In this document: positions 10,801-20,822 of the stretch, piece after piece
Layout: every line of letters begins with the position of its first letter
How positions within the stretch are numbered: position 1 is the first letter of the stretch
Assembly: GCF_032854445.1 (NCBI RefSeq)
Contig: NC_088300.1
Span: 70,904,984-70,968,983 of the forward strand
Reading direction: 5' to 3'
From: Liolophura sinensis
Lineage: Eukaryota > Mollusca > Polyplacophora > Chitonida > Chitonidae
Length of the DNA: 64,000 bases
The notes under the pieces: generated by a model
What the model saw: only the letters and a program-made list of their open reading frames with translations
Database searches by the model: none
What the model was told of the DNA's origin: nothing
Position numbers and translations under genes: made by a program

Positions 10801-13675
10801 CTCGAGACAGATTTATTGGTGAAGAAAGTACTAGATAAAACTCCTGATATAAGGCCGCCGTCGATTCAGCAACAGCTGGTTTCGAACGTTTCATCAGTGA
10901 ATGCCTGATGCACCATAAAAAACACAACTTTAACTGTCTTGCGGGCAACGCGTTCCGTTAATACTGTCGATATATTGCTAGAATTTACCATAAATATATC
11001 CGGCAAATATAAGGAAGAATAGTGAAACACACAAGCTGTTCAAAACAGAGCTAGAACAATTGTTACACGACTCAGTGTAGAGAAAACATTCGCCGTCTAA
11101 CTTAGAATACGCATTTCTTGGCAGCTGTTCTTCATTCTTCCAAAGTCATTAACGTCCGACATTAAGACACTGATCATTGGAGGCGAAGCTAAAGAAAGAT
11201 TCGACAAAAGGCTCCAAAGAAGTGGTTACCTCGAGAGAATCTGTCATAATTCTGTAAAATTTGACGCTTTGAATAGATGATATTAGCTACGACCACCTCA
11301 ATATTGATAAATCGGGGAAAGTAACACACGATGCAGGTTTACTACAAAAACAGTTATTCGCCTTTGCTCTTATCCTACATAGCTCATTGTTTTCTGTGAC
11401 ATTTATGGTGCACATTTTTTGTTACTAACATTCATTGGAAATCCTAACCAGTGGGTAAATTAATCTTGGAATGCATTAAGTGGTTATTTGTCTAAGAGAA
11501 AAATGTTTGAATTATTACCATTTTTTGGTAAATTATATGCCAAGGAAATGACGTTGGCTTTCGTTCAAGGCAATTGGAAATTACAAGGACATTGGATCGG
11601 CTTGTTTTGCTAATTCAGGACGGACAAACTGACCACATATTTTCGTGGGTATGCTCTATTTCCCCCGGTGTACCAGACTGCGTAGCACTTCGGTAGCGTG
11701 CTTTGGTGCATGTATCCGTACTGTTATGGTATTTGTAAACATGACAGGAAAAGATTCTCAAGGACGGGAAAGTGCTTGTGAAAGAACCCTTTTATTTCCA
11801 AGAGAGCTATACGTACAGGAGAGAAGCGAAATGCCACTGATGTGCTATACGGCTTCTAAACCTGAGACTAAAATCAACTGATGTTCAAATCATCAGTCAA
11901 CCAGAAATCAATGTTGCCGGTCGTTAATTATTATACCTTTCATGACAATCTTCAAATTACAAGACATACACTTGAACTTAAGACGTTTAGTAAATACTGA
12001 CAGGGCGTCAAAGGATCTCCGGCATCCTGCTTCATGACTGTGTCTAATCCTGCTTAACTCGGGGCTTTAGGGCCTGTGTTTCATCATGTTGAATTAGATC
12101 GCCACGTTGGACTTTTAAACAGCGGTAAAGAGCAAATGAGAATACACATTTCTAGTATCGACAACTTTACGGTAGACGATTTGATTCCTAATTTCATTCA
12201 CTCGCCTAAAACATACCTTGCGACATCATTAAAAACTGCGTCTACATTTCGTACTTTATATAATTTCTGTGTTCTTTGGTGGTTTGAGTTAAACGTCGTT
12301 TTGGGAATTGAACGTTATTGAAGGTCCATAATGGTTGACCGCTGACATACGAATGTTTATTTCAACCCATAGGGTCAAAGAAAATAGACTCACGGTCACA
12401 TATGACCTTTTCGCCACCAGAATAAGCTGCAAACACTGTTTGAAAATGAATATGTTATTAATTTATGCCCGTGATTTTAAGGAAAAATGCGTTCAAAACA
12501 CTTTCTTTGAAGGTAACTTAGTTTGTTATTTGAGCAAAAACGGAATGCTCAGTACGCGTAAAGACTCGTTAAAATGTAAGCGAAACAAATCAGGCATATT
12601 AGATAAGAAGGCAGTGATGGGCTTTGGGAAGCTATATTCTCTGATCGCGTTTCTTACGTGAACTTTCGCGATCTTAATGAGTGTGTTTTCCGTTTTAGCC
12701 TCTGTACTTTACAAAATTATTGGTTAGCCCCTGGTCAGTTTCATCCGTCATTAGCGGCGACATTCATTTCACAAAAGAACATTCAACTGACGAAATTAAT
12801 GTCGACTTGATCCCTGTTTGTATCGATCCGGGGCTGTCTTTTTGTCGATTTGCTGAGCTGATGCATATACTTCTCTTAGACTTGTAGGATAATGACTTGT
12901 TGATGTCACCTTAACGAACTGTTTCCCAACGGATATCGTCTACCCAAGACGAAGGGGAAGTCAAACACACCATATCCGGCAGCAAACCACCACCATTCAT
13001 GTCACGTGACACTGCCATCTGATATCGTTACTGCTTCGAAAACCTCGCGAGATCGGGAAGTTGAAATTTGCGGTAATGACCATCGCACAGTTTTTGTTCC
13101 CTTTCTTCTTTTGCTAAATTAGGCGCTTTATCAGATGTCTAAGTTTAAATAGGACTTTAATAGGGTATACTTCCACCCGACGACGTCTTTAAGATTCGAT
13201 TATGTAAACAAGACTTCAAATTAGGCTAACAGTCACACAGAGCAGGCCTTGTCCAATAATTGTCCAAAGAATACTAAACATACTTCCCTCTCATAGCGGC
13301 TTATATAAAATATGGTTAAGAAGGTGGTAGATATACTCCAGGTAGCGTTTGATGGCAGTACTTACTCATGATGGCATCGTTTTAATGTACAATTTTTGTG
13401 AAGTTTACTCTTGAAACATAGGTCCTACCGTTTTCTTAAGCCAACTATTTTGCGCGTAAGCAAGTTTCATGCATATGGTAATTTTTATGCATACGTCAAC
13501 TCTTGTAAATGTGAGATAAGCTTTTTAATTAACGTCGTGGATAAAGGGAATTATTACGTCTTTTGGCGATTTTGATTGTTGGTTTTTAAGTCTGCAATTA
13601 CTTGAGAAGTTTTACACGTTTGGAGGGAAACATTTATTTTCCACGTCAATGATAGTTATAGGATTTTAACAGGTT
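10801..13675. other. Intergenic, no gene recognised
   Basis: Several open frames of 78-108 codons occur (11645-11881, 12076-12321, 12335-12661), all without recognisable domains. The segment 12272-12310 is shared, with about three mismatches, with 39664-39702, so part of this stretch is a dispersed repeat of unknown type. Confidence 0.4.
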
Positions 13676-13883
13676 TGTGAATGACGTGCACCTATTTTGT
13701 TGGTTAGCCAATCACATAGCTGGATTCCGCACTTAAGCTCCGCCTACTTTGTTGAAAATCTATAAAAGGATCGTCAGAATGAATATTGATGACATGGCCG
13801 AACAGTACACATCGTACGTATCTGTGCTAAAGTCAAAATATAATCTAATAACTCAGTACAAAACTACCATAACGTGTTCAACA
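13676..13883 (+). mobile_element. Possible solo or relic LTR
   Basis: The segment starts TGTG, carries a CCAAT box (13708-13712) and TATAAAA at about 13761, and ends TTCAACA. It is followed at once by AGTGGTGCCAAACCG, which resembles the primer-binding site I associate with BEL/Pao-type elements. No gag-pol follows. The alternative is a host promoter with a TATA box. No second LTR copy is seen in the window, so the call is tentative. Confidence 0.3.
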
Positions 13884-14348
13884 AGTGGTGCCAAACCGTT
13901 TCGGTGAATTCATAAATTTGGATGCCATTAGGTGTAGTCCATGTCCGATGCTGAGCAGAACGATTCTGTTGTCAGTGACAGCTATAGTTCCCGAATACAG
14001 ATACACTAGGGATCCACGAACAGAACGATGCCTGTTGTCACTGACAACTGCAGTACCCGAGTTCAGATGCACTCGGATCCACGGACAATACGTTGACGGA
14101 ATCAGCCGGTGAAGCATCTCTAGTGAAATTTCGGCAGTCTTTAACATTAGTGTGGATGGCGTCTCTGGAAATAGTAAGTAAAGTATCAAGAGTGCAGACG
14201 CTCCACGATCCACTAGGATGAAATACGTTAATGGGATCGGCCGATGTAGAATCTCTCTTGAGAAAGTTTCAGTGGTGTTTAAATATTAGTGCCCATGTAA
14301 ACGGTACAAAAGGCTCTACTCAATATGACCATTGTCTCTTGTAACATG
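13884..14348 (+). repeat. Two interleaved short duplications
   Basis: A ~61-bp segment is repeated directly at 13958-14018 and 14019-14079 (GAACGAT, TGTTGTCA and GGATCCACG shared). A second ~77-bp segment occurs at about 14086-14165 and again at about 14220-14296 (AATACGTT, then ATCTCT, then TTTCAGTGGTGTTTAAATAT-like). Origin is unknown; the stretch may be the leader of a relic element following the LTR-like segment at 13676. Confidence 0.55.
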
Positions 14349-14509
14349 TGTAATGTACTCTAACGTACATGCAAAGTCCCTATCTGAGGACAAGTCTGGT
14401 TTTTGAAGCTCACGATTGGTTGTACGTCCGGGCAATGGCGGAATACAGTTTGAGTTTGTTAGATCACGTTTTCATCTTGTTATTTAATGTTGGTTCCCCA
14501 AACATAACA
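14349..14509 (+). repeat. 5' LTR (161 bp)
   Basis: Begins TGTAATGTAC and ends CAAACATAACA, and aligns with 18878-19056. Shared blocks include ACATGCAAAGTCC, GATTGGTTGTACGT and AATGGCGGAATACAGTTTGA. It is directly preceded by the target duplication ACATG. Confidence 0.9.
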
Positions 14510-14525
14510 GTTGGCGACGAGGATA
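14510..14525 (+). promoter_or_regulatory. Primer-binding-site-like sequence
   Basis: GTTGGCGACGAGGATA directly follows the 5' LTR. TGGCGACGAGGAT-type sequences occupy the minus-strand primer site in many Ty3/Gypsy elements. The tRNA used cannot be read from this alone. Confidence 0.7.
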
Positions 14526-14549
14526 AACGATTGACATTTCTCAGTGAGT

Positions 14550-15193
14550 ATGGCAGGCGTGCAACTTCCTGAACTTGGCGGACTCCCACATTTTGCTGCA
14601 ACAGCGATACTGCGTCCCTTTGTAGCCGATGGAAAGGTTGGCTGCACGCTTTTCAGCTACATGTGGAAGGAAGAGATGTGACAGATAATGCACAAAAACG
14701 AGCCTTACTACTTCATTGTGCAGGTATGGATGTGGAAGATGTGTTCTACACGCTACCGGAAGGCGAAGGTGAGAATGTATTCACTAAATGTCTGTCATCC
14801 TTGAACAACCATTTTTCGCCAGAAGTCAACATGCCCTATGAAAGACATTCATTTCGGAATATGTGTCAGATGGAAACGGAATCAGTTGATCAGTACATCA
14901 CTAGGCAACGCCAGAAAGCCGAATCTTGTTCTTTTGACGATGTAGATGAGCGGATAAGTGATCAAGTGATCGAGAAGTGTAATTCCCATTCACTACGTAG
15001 AAAGTTGCTGGAGAAAGGTAGAAATTTGACTCTTCAGAAACTTTGTGAGATAGCCAGACCCATGGAAATGTCGGAAATTCAAGCTAAAGACATTGAAGGG
15101 AGAACGGAAGAAATTGCTAAAGTATATGTTAAAAAGCAGAACCCTCCAAAACAAAGAGACACAAAATTCCAAGTCACATTCAAATTCCCATAG
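14550..15193 (+). pseudogene. Broken gag of the Ty3/Gypsy element
   Basis: A start at 14550 opens a frame (MAGVQLPELGG...) that closes after about 40 codons. The same protein then continues in another frame from about 14655 to 15193 (containing RALLLHCAGMDVEDVFYTL), implying a frameshift near 14650. The second part has the length and Lys/Glu-rich helical character of a Gypsy capsid. Gag normally packages the RNA into virus-like particles. A second frameshift near 15190 separates it from the zinc knuckles. Confidence 0.8.
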
Positions 15194-15695
15194 GAAAAAG
15201 CCTAACCAAACAGCAAATAAAAATGTCAGGTGCTTTTCTTGTGGATATTTAGGCCATACATACAGAGACCAGAAATGTCCTGCTCTTGGCAAAGAATGCG
15301 ATCGGTGTCATTTCAAGGGTCATTTCAAAAGTTGTTGTGAAACTAAACTGAAGGAAAACACTGGAAAAGTTCATCATGTAGACACTTCACAAAGCAAATC
15401 TCACAGTGGTGACGAGTTCGTATTACCCTTAAATGAGCCATCTAGCAGTTCAGAGAAAGTCAACGTGACGTTAGCGGGAGTAAAACTTCAGTTGATAATC
15501 GATTCTGGTGCAAGTTGTAATGTCAGTGACAAACAACTATGGGAGAAACTGAAACTACGAAAAATTAAATGTCAGCCCAAGAAAGGTGAGAAAATCCTGT
15601 ATGGATATGGGAACAGTAAACCACTGAAAACAGTTGGAACTTTCGTAGCGGACATCTGTGTAGACGACCGTCAAATAGCAGTTTGTTGTGACTGA
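15190..15695 (+). pseudogene. Zinc knuckles and aspartic protease fragment
   Basis: The frame starts with two cysteine/histidine clusters: CFSCGYLGHTYRDQKC and then CDRCHFKGHFKSCC. Both are slightly off the CX2CX4HX4C nucleocapsid spacing. Downstream, LQLIIDSGASCNV is a retropepsin active-site motif (D-S-G-A) and is intact. The frame ends at 15695, before RT. In a functional element these parts bind genomic RNA and mature the polyprotein; here they are cut off from gag and RT by frameshifts. Confidence 0.85.
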
Positions 15696-16614
15696 AGGTC
15701 AAAGTCAGCCATTGTTGGGTAAAGATTCAGCAGAACAACTTGGTGTTTTAAGGTTAGGACATGCAGTAAACACTGTGAAAACACAACTAGACAGCAGCAT
15801 AGTGAATTAATTAAGAGACAGTTCCACAGGATTTGGAAAGCTAAGAGATTTTCAGCTGAAAATTCCTACTGATACCTGTGCGACCTGTAGCACAGCAAGT
15901 AAGACGTGTACCCTTCCAGCTAAGAGACAAATTAGAAAACAAACTAAATGAGCTAGAAAAACTCAATATCATTGAGCGAGTAGAGGGGCCAACAACCTGG
16001 GTATCCCCAGTTGTAGTAATACCGAAGAAAAATGGAGACATCCGGCTTTGTGTCGACATGAGACAGGCTAACACTGCAGTATTACGTGAGAGACACCCTA
16101 TACCTACTATAAACTGGACATTAGATGGGCATATCACCAAGTTGAATTAAGTTCTGAATCCAGAGAGATCACGACATTTGTAACACATAAAGGACTGTAT
16201 CGTTACAAAAGCCTTATGTTTGGCGTGAGTTGTGCTCCTGAAATATACCAAAGACTAATTGAGCAAGTTCTTCAAGGCTGTGAAGGCATTACAAATTTAC
16301 AGGATGACATATTTGTACACGGACCGAATCAGGAAGAGCATGACCGTCGATTGAGACATGCATTACAGAAGATCCGTGAGAAAGATCTGACTTTAGTTGA
16401 AGACAAATGCAAGTTTAACATGTCTACTCTTACTTTTATGGGTCACGTGATGTCAGAGAGAGGTATCAGTCCAGCAGGGGAACAACTCAGAGCAGTTGTG
16501 AACAGCAGGGCACCACAGAATGCCAGCGAGGTAAGAAGTTTTCTAAGACTAGTCAACTTCACCGCACGATACATTCCAGACTTGGCAACAATATCAGAAC
16601 CTCTAGAAAGTTAA
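15696..16614 (+). pseudogene. Reverse transcriptase, frameshifted
   Basis: The fingers and palm are read in one frame to about 16150 (LNIIERVEGPTTWVSPVVVI, then CVDMRQAN and RERHPIP). The rest is in another frame from about 16150 to 16614 (LMFGVSCAPEIYQRL, LQDDIFVHG, FMGHVMSERGI). The catalytic Asp pair is retained as LQDD, an unusual form of the (Y/I)xDD box. FMGHV and the ARYIPDLATI segment are standard Ty3/Gypsy connection motifs. The sequence between 15696 and 15840 is poorly matched and holds further frame damage. Confidence 0.88.
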
Positions 16615-17084
16615 CTAGAAAGAATCAACCATTTATCTGGGACCAGGCAACACAGAAATCATTTGATGAGTTGAAGCGGAGACTAGCCAGTGCAAAGATA
16701 TTATGTTATTATGACAAGACAGCCGCTACACAAGTGATTGCTGATGCCAGCCCAGCCAGTTTAGGCGCAGTACTCGTCCAGAACCAAAATGGTGAAGACA
16801 GAGTAATTTCGTATGTTAGCCGCAGCTTGACAAATGTAGAGCGTAGGTACTCCCAGACGGAAAAGGAAGCGTTGGGACTAGCGTGGGCGTGTGAAAGACT
16901 TTACACCTACTTGTTTGGAAAGACTTTTGAACTATTGACTGACCACAAACCTTTGGAGTTGATATATTCCCCAAAATCCAAACGAAGCGCGAGGGTAGAG
17001 AGGAGGATTTTACGTCTACAGCCATATACTTACAAAGTTCGACATATTTCAGGACACAGTAACATTGCCGACTCATTGTCATGA
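16615..17084 (+). pseudogene. RNase H domain of the Gypsy element
   Basis: The frame contains IADASPASLGAVLVQ (first catalytic Asp), YSQTEKEALGLAWACER (catalytic Glu), LTDHKPLELIY (catalytic Asp) and RHISGHSNIADSLS (C-terminal end, normally HxxGxxNxxADxLS). It is the best preserved part of the element, with no stop across ~138 codons. It is displaced in frame from RT before it and integrase after it. Confidence 0.9.
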
Positions 17085-18136
17085 CGTCTCCGTGAAAATA
17101 CAGACAAATCACAGGAGCCCAGTGATGGGGAGGAATACATTTTGTTGCTTTTGTTGCTGAGATTGCGTTACCAGTCAATATTCCGACTCCCACATTTGAG
17201 AGACAGTCAGCAGTGGATCAAGAACTTACTAATGTGAGAAATTGTATGCGCACAGGCAGTTGGGATAATTCACCAACAGGATATAAAACAATTCTGACTG
17301 AACTTTCAATATTAGGACAGTTAGTATTTTGTGGACACAGAATAGTAATTCCCAAAGCTTTAAGGACGCAAGTTGTGAACCTTGCTCATGAGGGCCATCA
17401 GAGAATCATGAAAAGCAAACAGAGATTGCGCAGTAGTATATATGGTGGCCAGGTGCAAATAAAGAGATGGAAAATAAGTGCAAATCATGTCATGGGTGCC
17501 AATTGGTTTCACGTCCAACAGTACCAGAACCAATTCAATCAACTCCATTACCGTCCGGCCCCTGGCAAATGGTAGCAGCAGACATATTGGAACCACTTCC
17601 TGATGGTAACCATATTCTTGTAGTAGTAGATTACTACAGCCGTTTCTTTGAGGTTGACATGATAAAGACAACGGATTCAGGAATACTGATTAAGAGCATG
17701 GAGAAAATGTTCTGTACGCATGGTTACCTAGAGTCTTTGAAAAGAGATAACGGAGCAAATTTCTTTCTATCGGAGTTCAAGTCTTATCTGAAATAGTATG
17801 GCATTGACCACAAGCTCACTATACCGTTGTAGCCACAAGCAAATGGTGAAGTGGAAACGCAGAACAGGACACTACTGAAATGTATGAAGATCGCTCAGGC
17901 TGAAGGGAAGGATTGGAAGAAGGAACTGCATCATTTCTAATTGGCCTACAGATGAACTCAACACAGTACAACAGGTGACACTCCTTCTGAATCGTTGTAT
18001 GGACGAAACATTCGAACCAAGATGCCTCAACTGATAGCTCATCAGAAAACTGTACATGACACGACTGTTCGTGATACGGATTGTGAACGGAAACAGAAAA
18101 GTGAGGACAACGTAGACCACATGACGACATGCCCAA
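17085..18136 (+). pseudogene. Integrase with four in-frame stops
   Basis: The HHCC zinc-binding part spans two frames (HEGHQRIMKSKQRLR, then KCKSCHGCQ). The catalytic core follows: VAADILEPLPDGNHILVVVD with the first Asp, RDNGANF with the second Asp (usually SDNG), and ANGEVETQNRTLLK with the Glu. In the reading frame of 17467 there are stops at 17794, 17830, 17938 and 17953, so no complete integrase is possible. The DDE residues can still be recognised. Confidence 0.88.
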
Positions 18137-18500
18137 CCAAGTGACGTTTTACCTGGAGATACTGTTGCGTTACAACAAAAACGGAGGAACAAACTATCAA
18201 CCAGATATGCATGCTGACGTGCCTTACGAACTTGTCGACAAATTTGGAAACCAGTTAACACTGAAGTCAACAGAACGTGTCCACTACGAGCGAAACTCAT
18301 CACATGTACACAAATATAAGGACGATCCTACAGAACCTCTAAATAGTCGCTTCCGTGCAAGTGAGTCAGAAGTTCAGCAGAGCGGGGTTGTGAATGACGA
18401 CAGTTCTTGTGACGAGACTGAAACTTTGTGTGAACCATCAAGTGTGAGATCACGTCGTGACAGACGACCTCCAAAATATCTCCAGGACTATGTGGTGTAG
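18129..18500 (+). pseudogene. C-terminal tail of Gypsy pol
   Basis: This 123-codon frame is Ser/Asp/Glu-rich and ends RRDRRPPKYLQDYVV. Many Ty3/Gypsy integrases of invertebrates end in a basic R-x-x-PP-x-x-x-DYV tail like this. Its ATG is probably not a real start; the frame is the displaced continuation of integrase. Confidence 0.7.
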
Positions 18501-18560
18501 ACTATATATATTCTGCTAGTGACTTATGGGGCAGAATAATCCCCGTAACCACAGAGAGTC

Positions 18561-18700
18561 TATGAAGCAGCCTACTTCATCCTCATATTTTTCCTTAAGT
18601 TTATCACAATTGATTTTGGTTAATATAAAGTATGAAGCAGCCTACTTCATCCTCATATTTTTCCTTAAGTTTATCACAATTGATTTTGGTTAATATAAAG
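18561..18700 (+). repeat. Perfect 70-bp tandem duplication
   Basis: TATGAAGCAGCCTACTTCAT through TTAATATAAAG (18561-18630) is repeated base for base at 18631-18700. It lies between the end of pol and the polypurine tract. The two copies are identical although the LTRs of the same element are clearly diverged, so the duplication is younger than the insertion. Confidence 0.97.
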
Positions 18701-18864
18701 TTTAAGACATTTTTCAAAGTGATTATATTTAATGGAAATGACATTATTGAAACGAATCATCAGTGACATTGTGAAAGTGACTTTATAAGTTGACCCCGTG
18801 TTTCTTTAGTATGTCTTTCAGAAGATCTAAGAAAAAAGGAAAAGGATAACTGTAACTTGTTTTT

Positions 18865-18877
18865 AAAAAGGGAGAGA
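18865..18877 (+). promoter_or_regulatory. Polypurine tract
   Basis: AAAAAGGGAGAGA directly abuts the 3' LTR start (TGTAATG at 18878). This is the expected position and composition of the plus-strand primer of an LTR element. Confidence 0.88.
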
Positions 18878-19056
18878 TGTAATGTACCGTAACATACATG
18901 CAAAGTCCGTACCTGAGAACAAGTATAGTTTTTGAAACTCCCGATTGGTTGTACGTTCGGGTAATGGCGGAATACAGTTTGAATGTGTTAGATCACGGTG
19001 TCATCTTGCCCTTTAATGTTGTTTAAATTCTGGTATCTACTTCCCCAAACATAAAA
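18878..19056 (+). repeat. 3' LTR (179 bp)
   Basis: Aligns with the 5' LTR from TGTAATGTAC to CAAACATAAAA. It is about 18 bp longer because of extra sequence around TTTAAATTCTGGTATCTAC before the final TTCCCCAAACATA. The target duplicate ACATG follows at 19057-19061. Confidence 0.9.
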
Positions 19057-19061
19057 ACATG

Positions 19062-19406
19062 GACCTCTTCGGTGGCATAATGGTCAGAGCGCCCGCCTCG
19101 AAGATGGAACACCCGGTATCAAACCCTGGCCGGGTCATACCCAAAACGTTAAAAATGGTACTTGTTGCTACCTCGCTTGGCGCTCAGCATGAAACATGAC
19201 TGGTCGACCCTGTTCCAATATAATGTGACTGGGCGGGGTGTGATATCTGGTGCCTTCGGCATGGTACTTCAGTGGCAGCAGCACTTTGGCGGCCTTGACT
19301 CGCACTGCCACAAGAATACACAGTAAATGTATACTCACCTAAAGACTCCTCGTCGTCATATGACTGAAAATGTTAAGTTCCACGTACCTAATTCATTCAT
19401 TCAATC
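19062..19406 (+). mobile_element. SINE family A, near full-length copy
   Basis: The head is tRNA-derived: GGTGGCATAATGGTCAGAGC is an A-box region and GGTATCAAACCCTGG a degenerate B box. It continues with TACTTGTTGCTACC, GTGCCTTCGGCATGGTACTT and CATATGACTGAAAATGTTAA, and ends in an ATTCATTCATTC tail. It matches the minus-strand copy at 7438-7752. It starts at the base after the Gypsy target duplication, so the LTR element sits at its 5' edge. It is not a tRNA gene, because the B box is mutated and a long unrelated body follows. Confidence 0.85.
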
Positions 19407-19479
19407 TTGTAACATGGCAGCAATTGTGCCTTTGCTTGTGGTGTAACAGCACATTATGACAATATTTCTATCATATTGT

Positions 19480-20790
19480 CTGTAATAGGTGTGGGCGATG
19501 TGCAGGTTGGGAATGATTTTGTCTGTAATGGGTGCGCGACTTGCAGGCCGGGAATGCGTTTGTCTGTGATAAGTGAGGCGGAGCTGGCGGGGAAGGCGTT
19601 TGTCGGTAATAGGTGGGGCGAAGTGCAGGAGGGGAATGCGTTTGTCTGTAATAGGTTGGGTCTAATGGGCGAGGGATGCGTTTGTATGTAATAGGTAAGG
19701 TGTAATGGGTGAAGGCCTTTGTCTGTGATGAGTGTGGTCTACTGTAGATGGAGGTTGCGGTTGTCTGTAATATGTGACACGCATTGAATGAATACACCTG
19801 CTGTGACACTCCACCCATAGGTGGAGTGTAAAGAGTGAGGGATGCATTTGTCTGTAATAGTTGGAGTGTAATGGATGAGAGATGCGTTTGTTTGTAATAA
19901 GTGGTGTGTAATGGGTTCAGAAAGTACTTGTTTGTAACAGTGTTGGTAGTCATTTTCAAAGTATTGGCTCTTGTTTGAAAGTGTTGAACAAGGCAGCAGC
20001 TGCGACACTACACCCATAGGTCGGATGTAATGGGTAAAGGATGCATTGGTCTAATAGATGGGGTGTAACGAGCGAGTGATCGATTTGTCTGCAATGGGTG
20101 GCGTGAATGAGAGTTGCAAGCATTTTTCTGTAATAGGTGGGATATAATGGTTGATGGATGCGTTTATCTGTAAAAGGTGGGGTGTAATGAGTGAGAGGTG
20201 CGTTTTTCTGTAAGAGGTGGGGTGTAATGAGTGAAAGGTGCGTTTTTCTGTCATCGATAGGGTGTAATGGGTGGTGGATGCGTTTATCTGTAAGAGGTGG
20301 GGTGTAATGAGTGAGAGGTGCGTTTGTCTGTAATAGATAAGATGTAATGGGTGATGGATGCGTTTATCTGTAAGAGGTGGTGTGTAATGAGTGAAAGGTG
20401 CGTTTTTGTGTGATCGATAGGGTGTAATGGGTGATGGATGCGTTTATCCGTAATAGGTGGGGTGTAATGAGTGAGAAGTGCGTTTTTCTGTAATTGATTC
20501 GGTGTAATGGGGGGGAGGATGCGTTTGTCTGTAAGAGGTGGGGTGTAATGAGTGAGAGGTGCGTTTGTCTGTAATCGATCGGGTGTAATGGGCGATGGAT
20601 GCGTTTATTTGTAAGAGGTGGGGTGTAATGATTGAGAGGTGCGTTTGTCTGTAATCGATCGGGTGTAATGGGTAATGGATGCGTTTATCTGTAAGAGGTG
20701 GGGTGTAATGAGTGAGGGATTCGTTTGTCTGTAATAGGTGGGGTGTAATGGGTGAGGGATTTGTTTGTTTGTAATGGGTGAGGGATGCCA
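19480..20790. repeat. 40-bp minisatellite with 80-bp dimers
   Basis: About 33 units of GTGTAATGGGTGANGGATGC followed by GTTTGTCTGTAATAGGTGGG-like sequence. From 20201 on the GTTT(A/T/G)TCTG block recurs at exactly 40-bp steps (20201, 20241, 20281, 20321 and so on). Units alternate between a TTTATCTGTAAGAGGTGG type and a TTTGTCTGTAATCGATCG type, giving an 80-bp higher-order repeat. The left part (before ~20030) is more diverged and interrupted. Minus-strand open frames through it are repeat by-products. Confidence 0.93.
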
Positions 20791-20822
20791 GATGCGACCC
20801 CCCCCCCCCCACCACCACCACT
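20791..20822. repeat. Poly-C run and ACC triplets
   Basis: A 13-base C run (20798-20810) is followed by ACCACCACCACCA. It closes the 40-bp minisatellite. The exact run length should be treated as uncertain, as in any long homopolymer. Confidence 0.85.

Larger units (their letters stand above)
14349..19056 (+). mobile_element. Ty3/Gypsy LTR retrotransposon, decayed
   Basis: The element is about 4.7 kb with the order LTR, primer-binding-site-like sequence, gag, zinc knuckles, protease, RT, RNase H, integrase, polypurine tract, LTR. It is flanked by the direct repeat ACATG (14344-14348 and 19057-19061), the expected 5-bp target duplication. The domain order RT-RNaseH-integrase marks Ty3/Gypsy rather than Copia. 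The coding region is broken by at least six frameshifts and by four in-frame stops in the integrase, so it cannot move by itself. The LTRs differ at roughly 20 of ~160 aligned positions plus an ~18-bp length difference, which indicates an old insertion. No envelope-like frame is present. Confidence 0.93.

Noticed and set aside
12335-12661. 108-codon plus-strand open frame
   Set aside because: No recognisable motif, no splice pattern and no neighbouring gene; length is within chance for AT-rich sequence of this size.
19062-19140. tRNA gene
   Set aside because: A-box and B-box-like parts are present, but the B box is mutated, the acceptor stem does not close and a SINE body follows.
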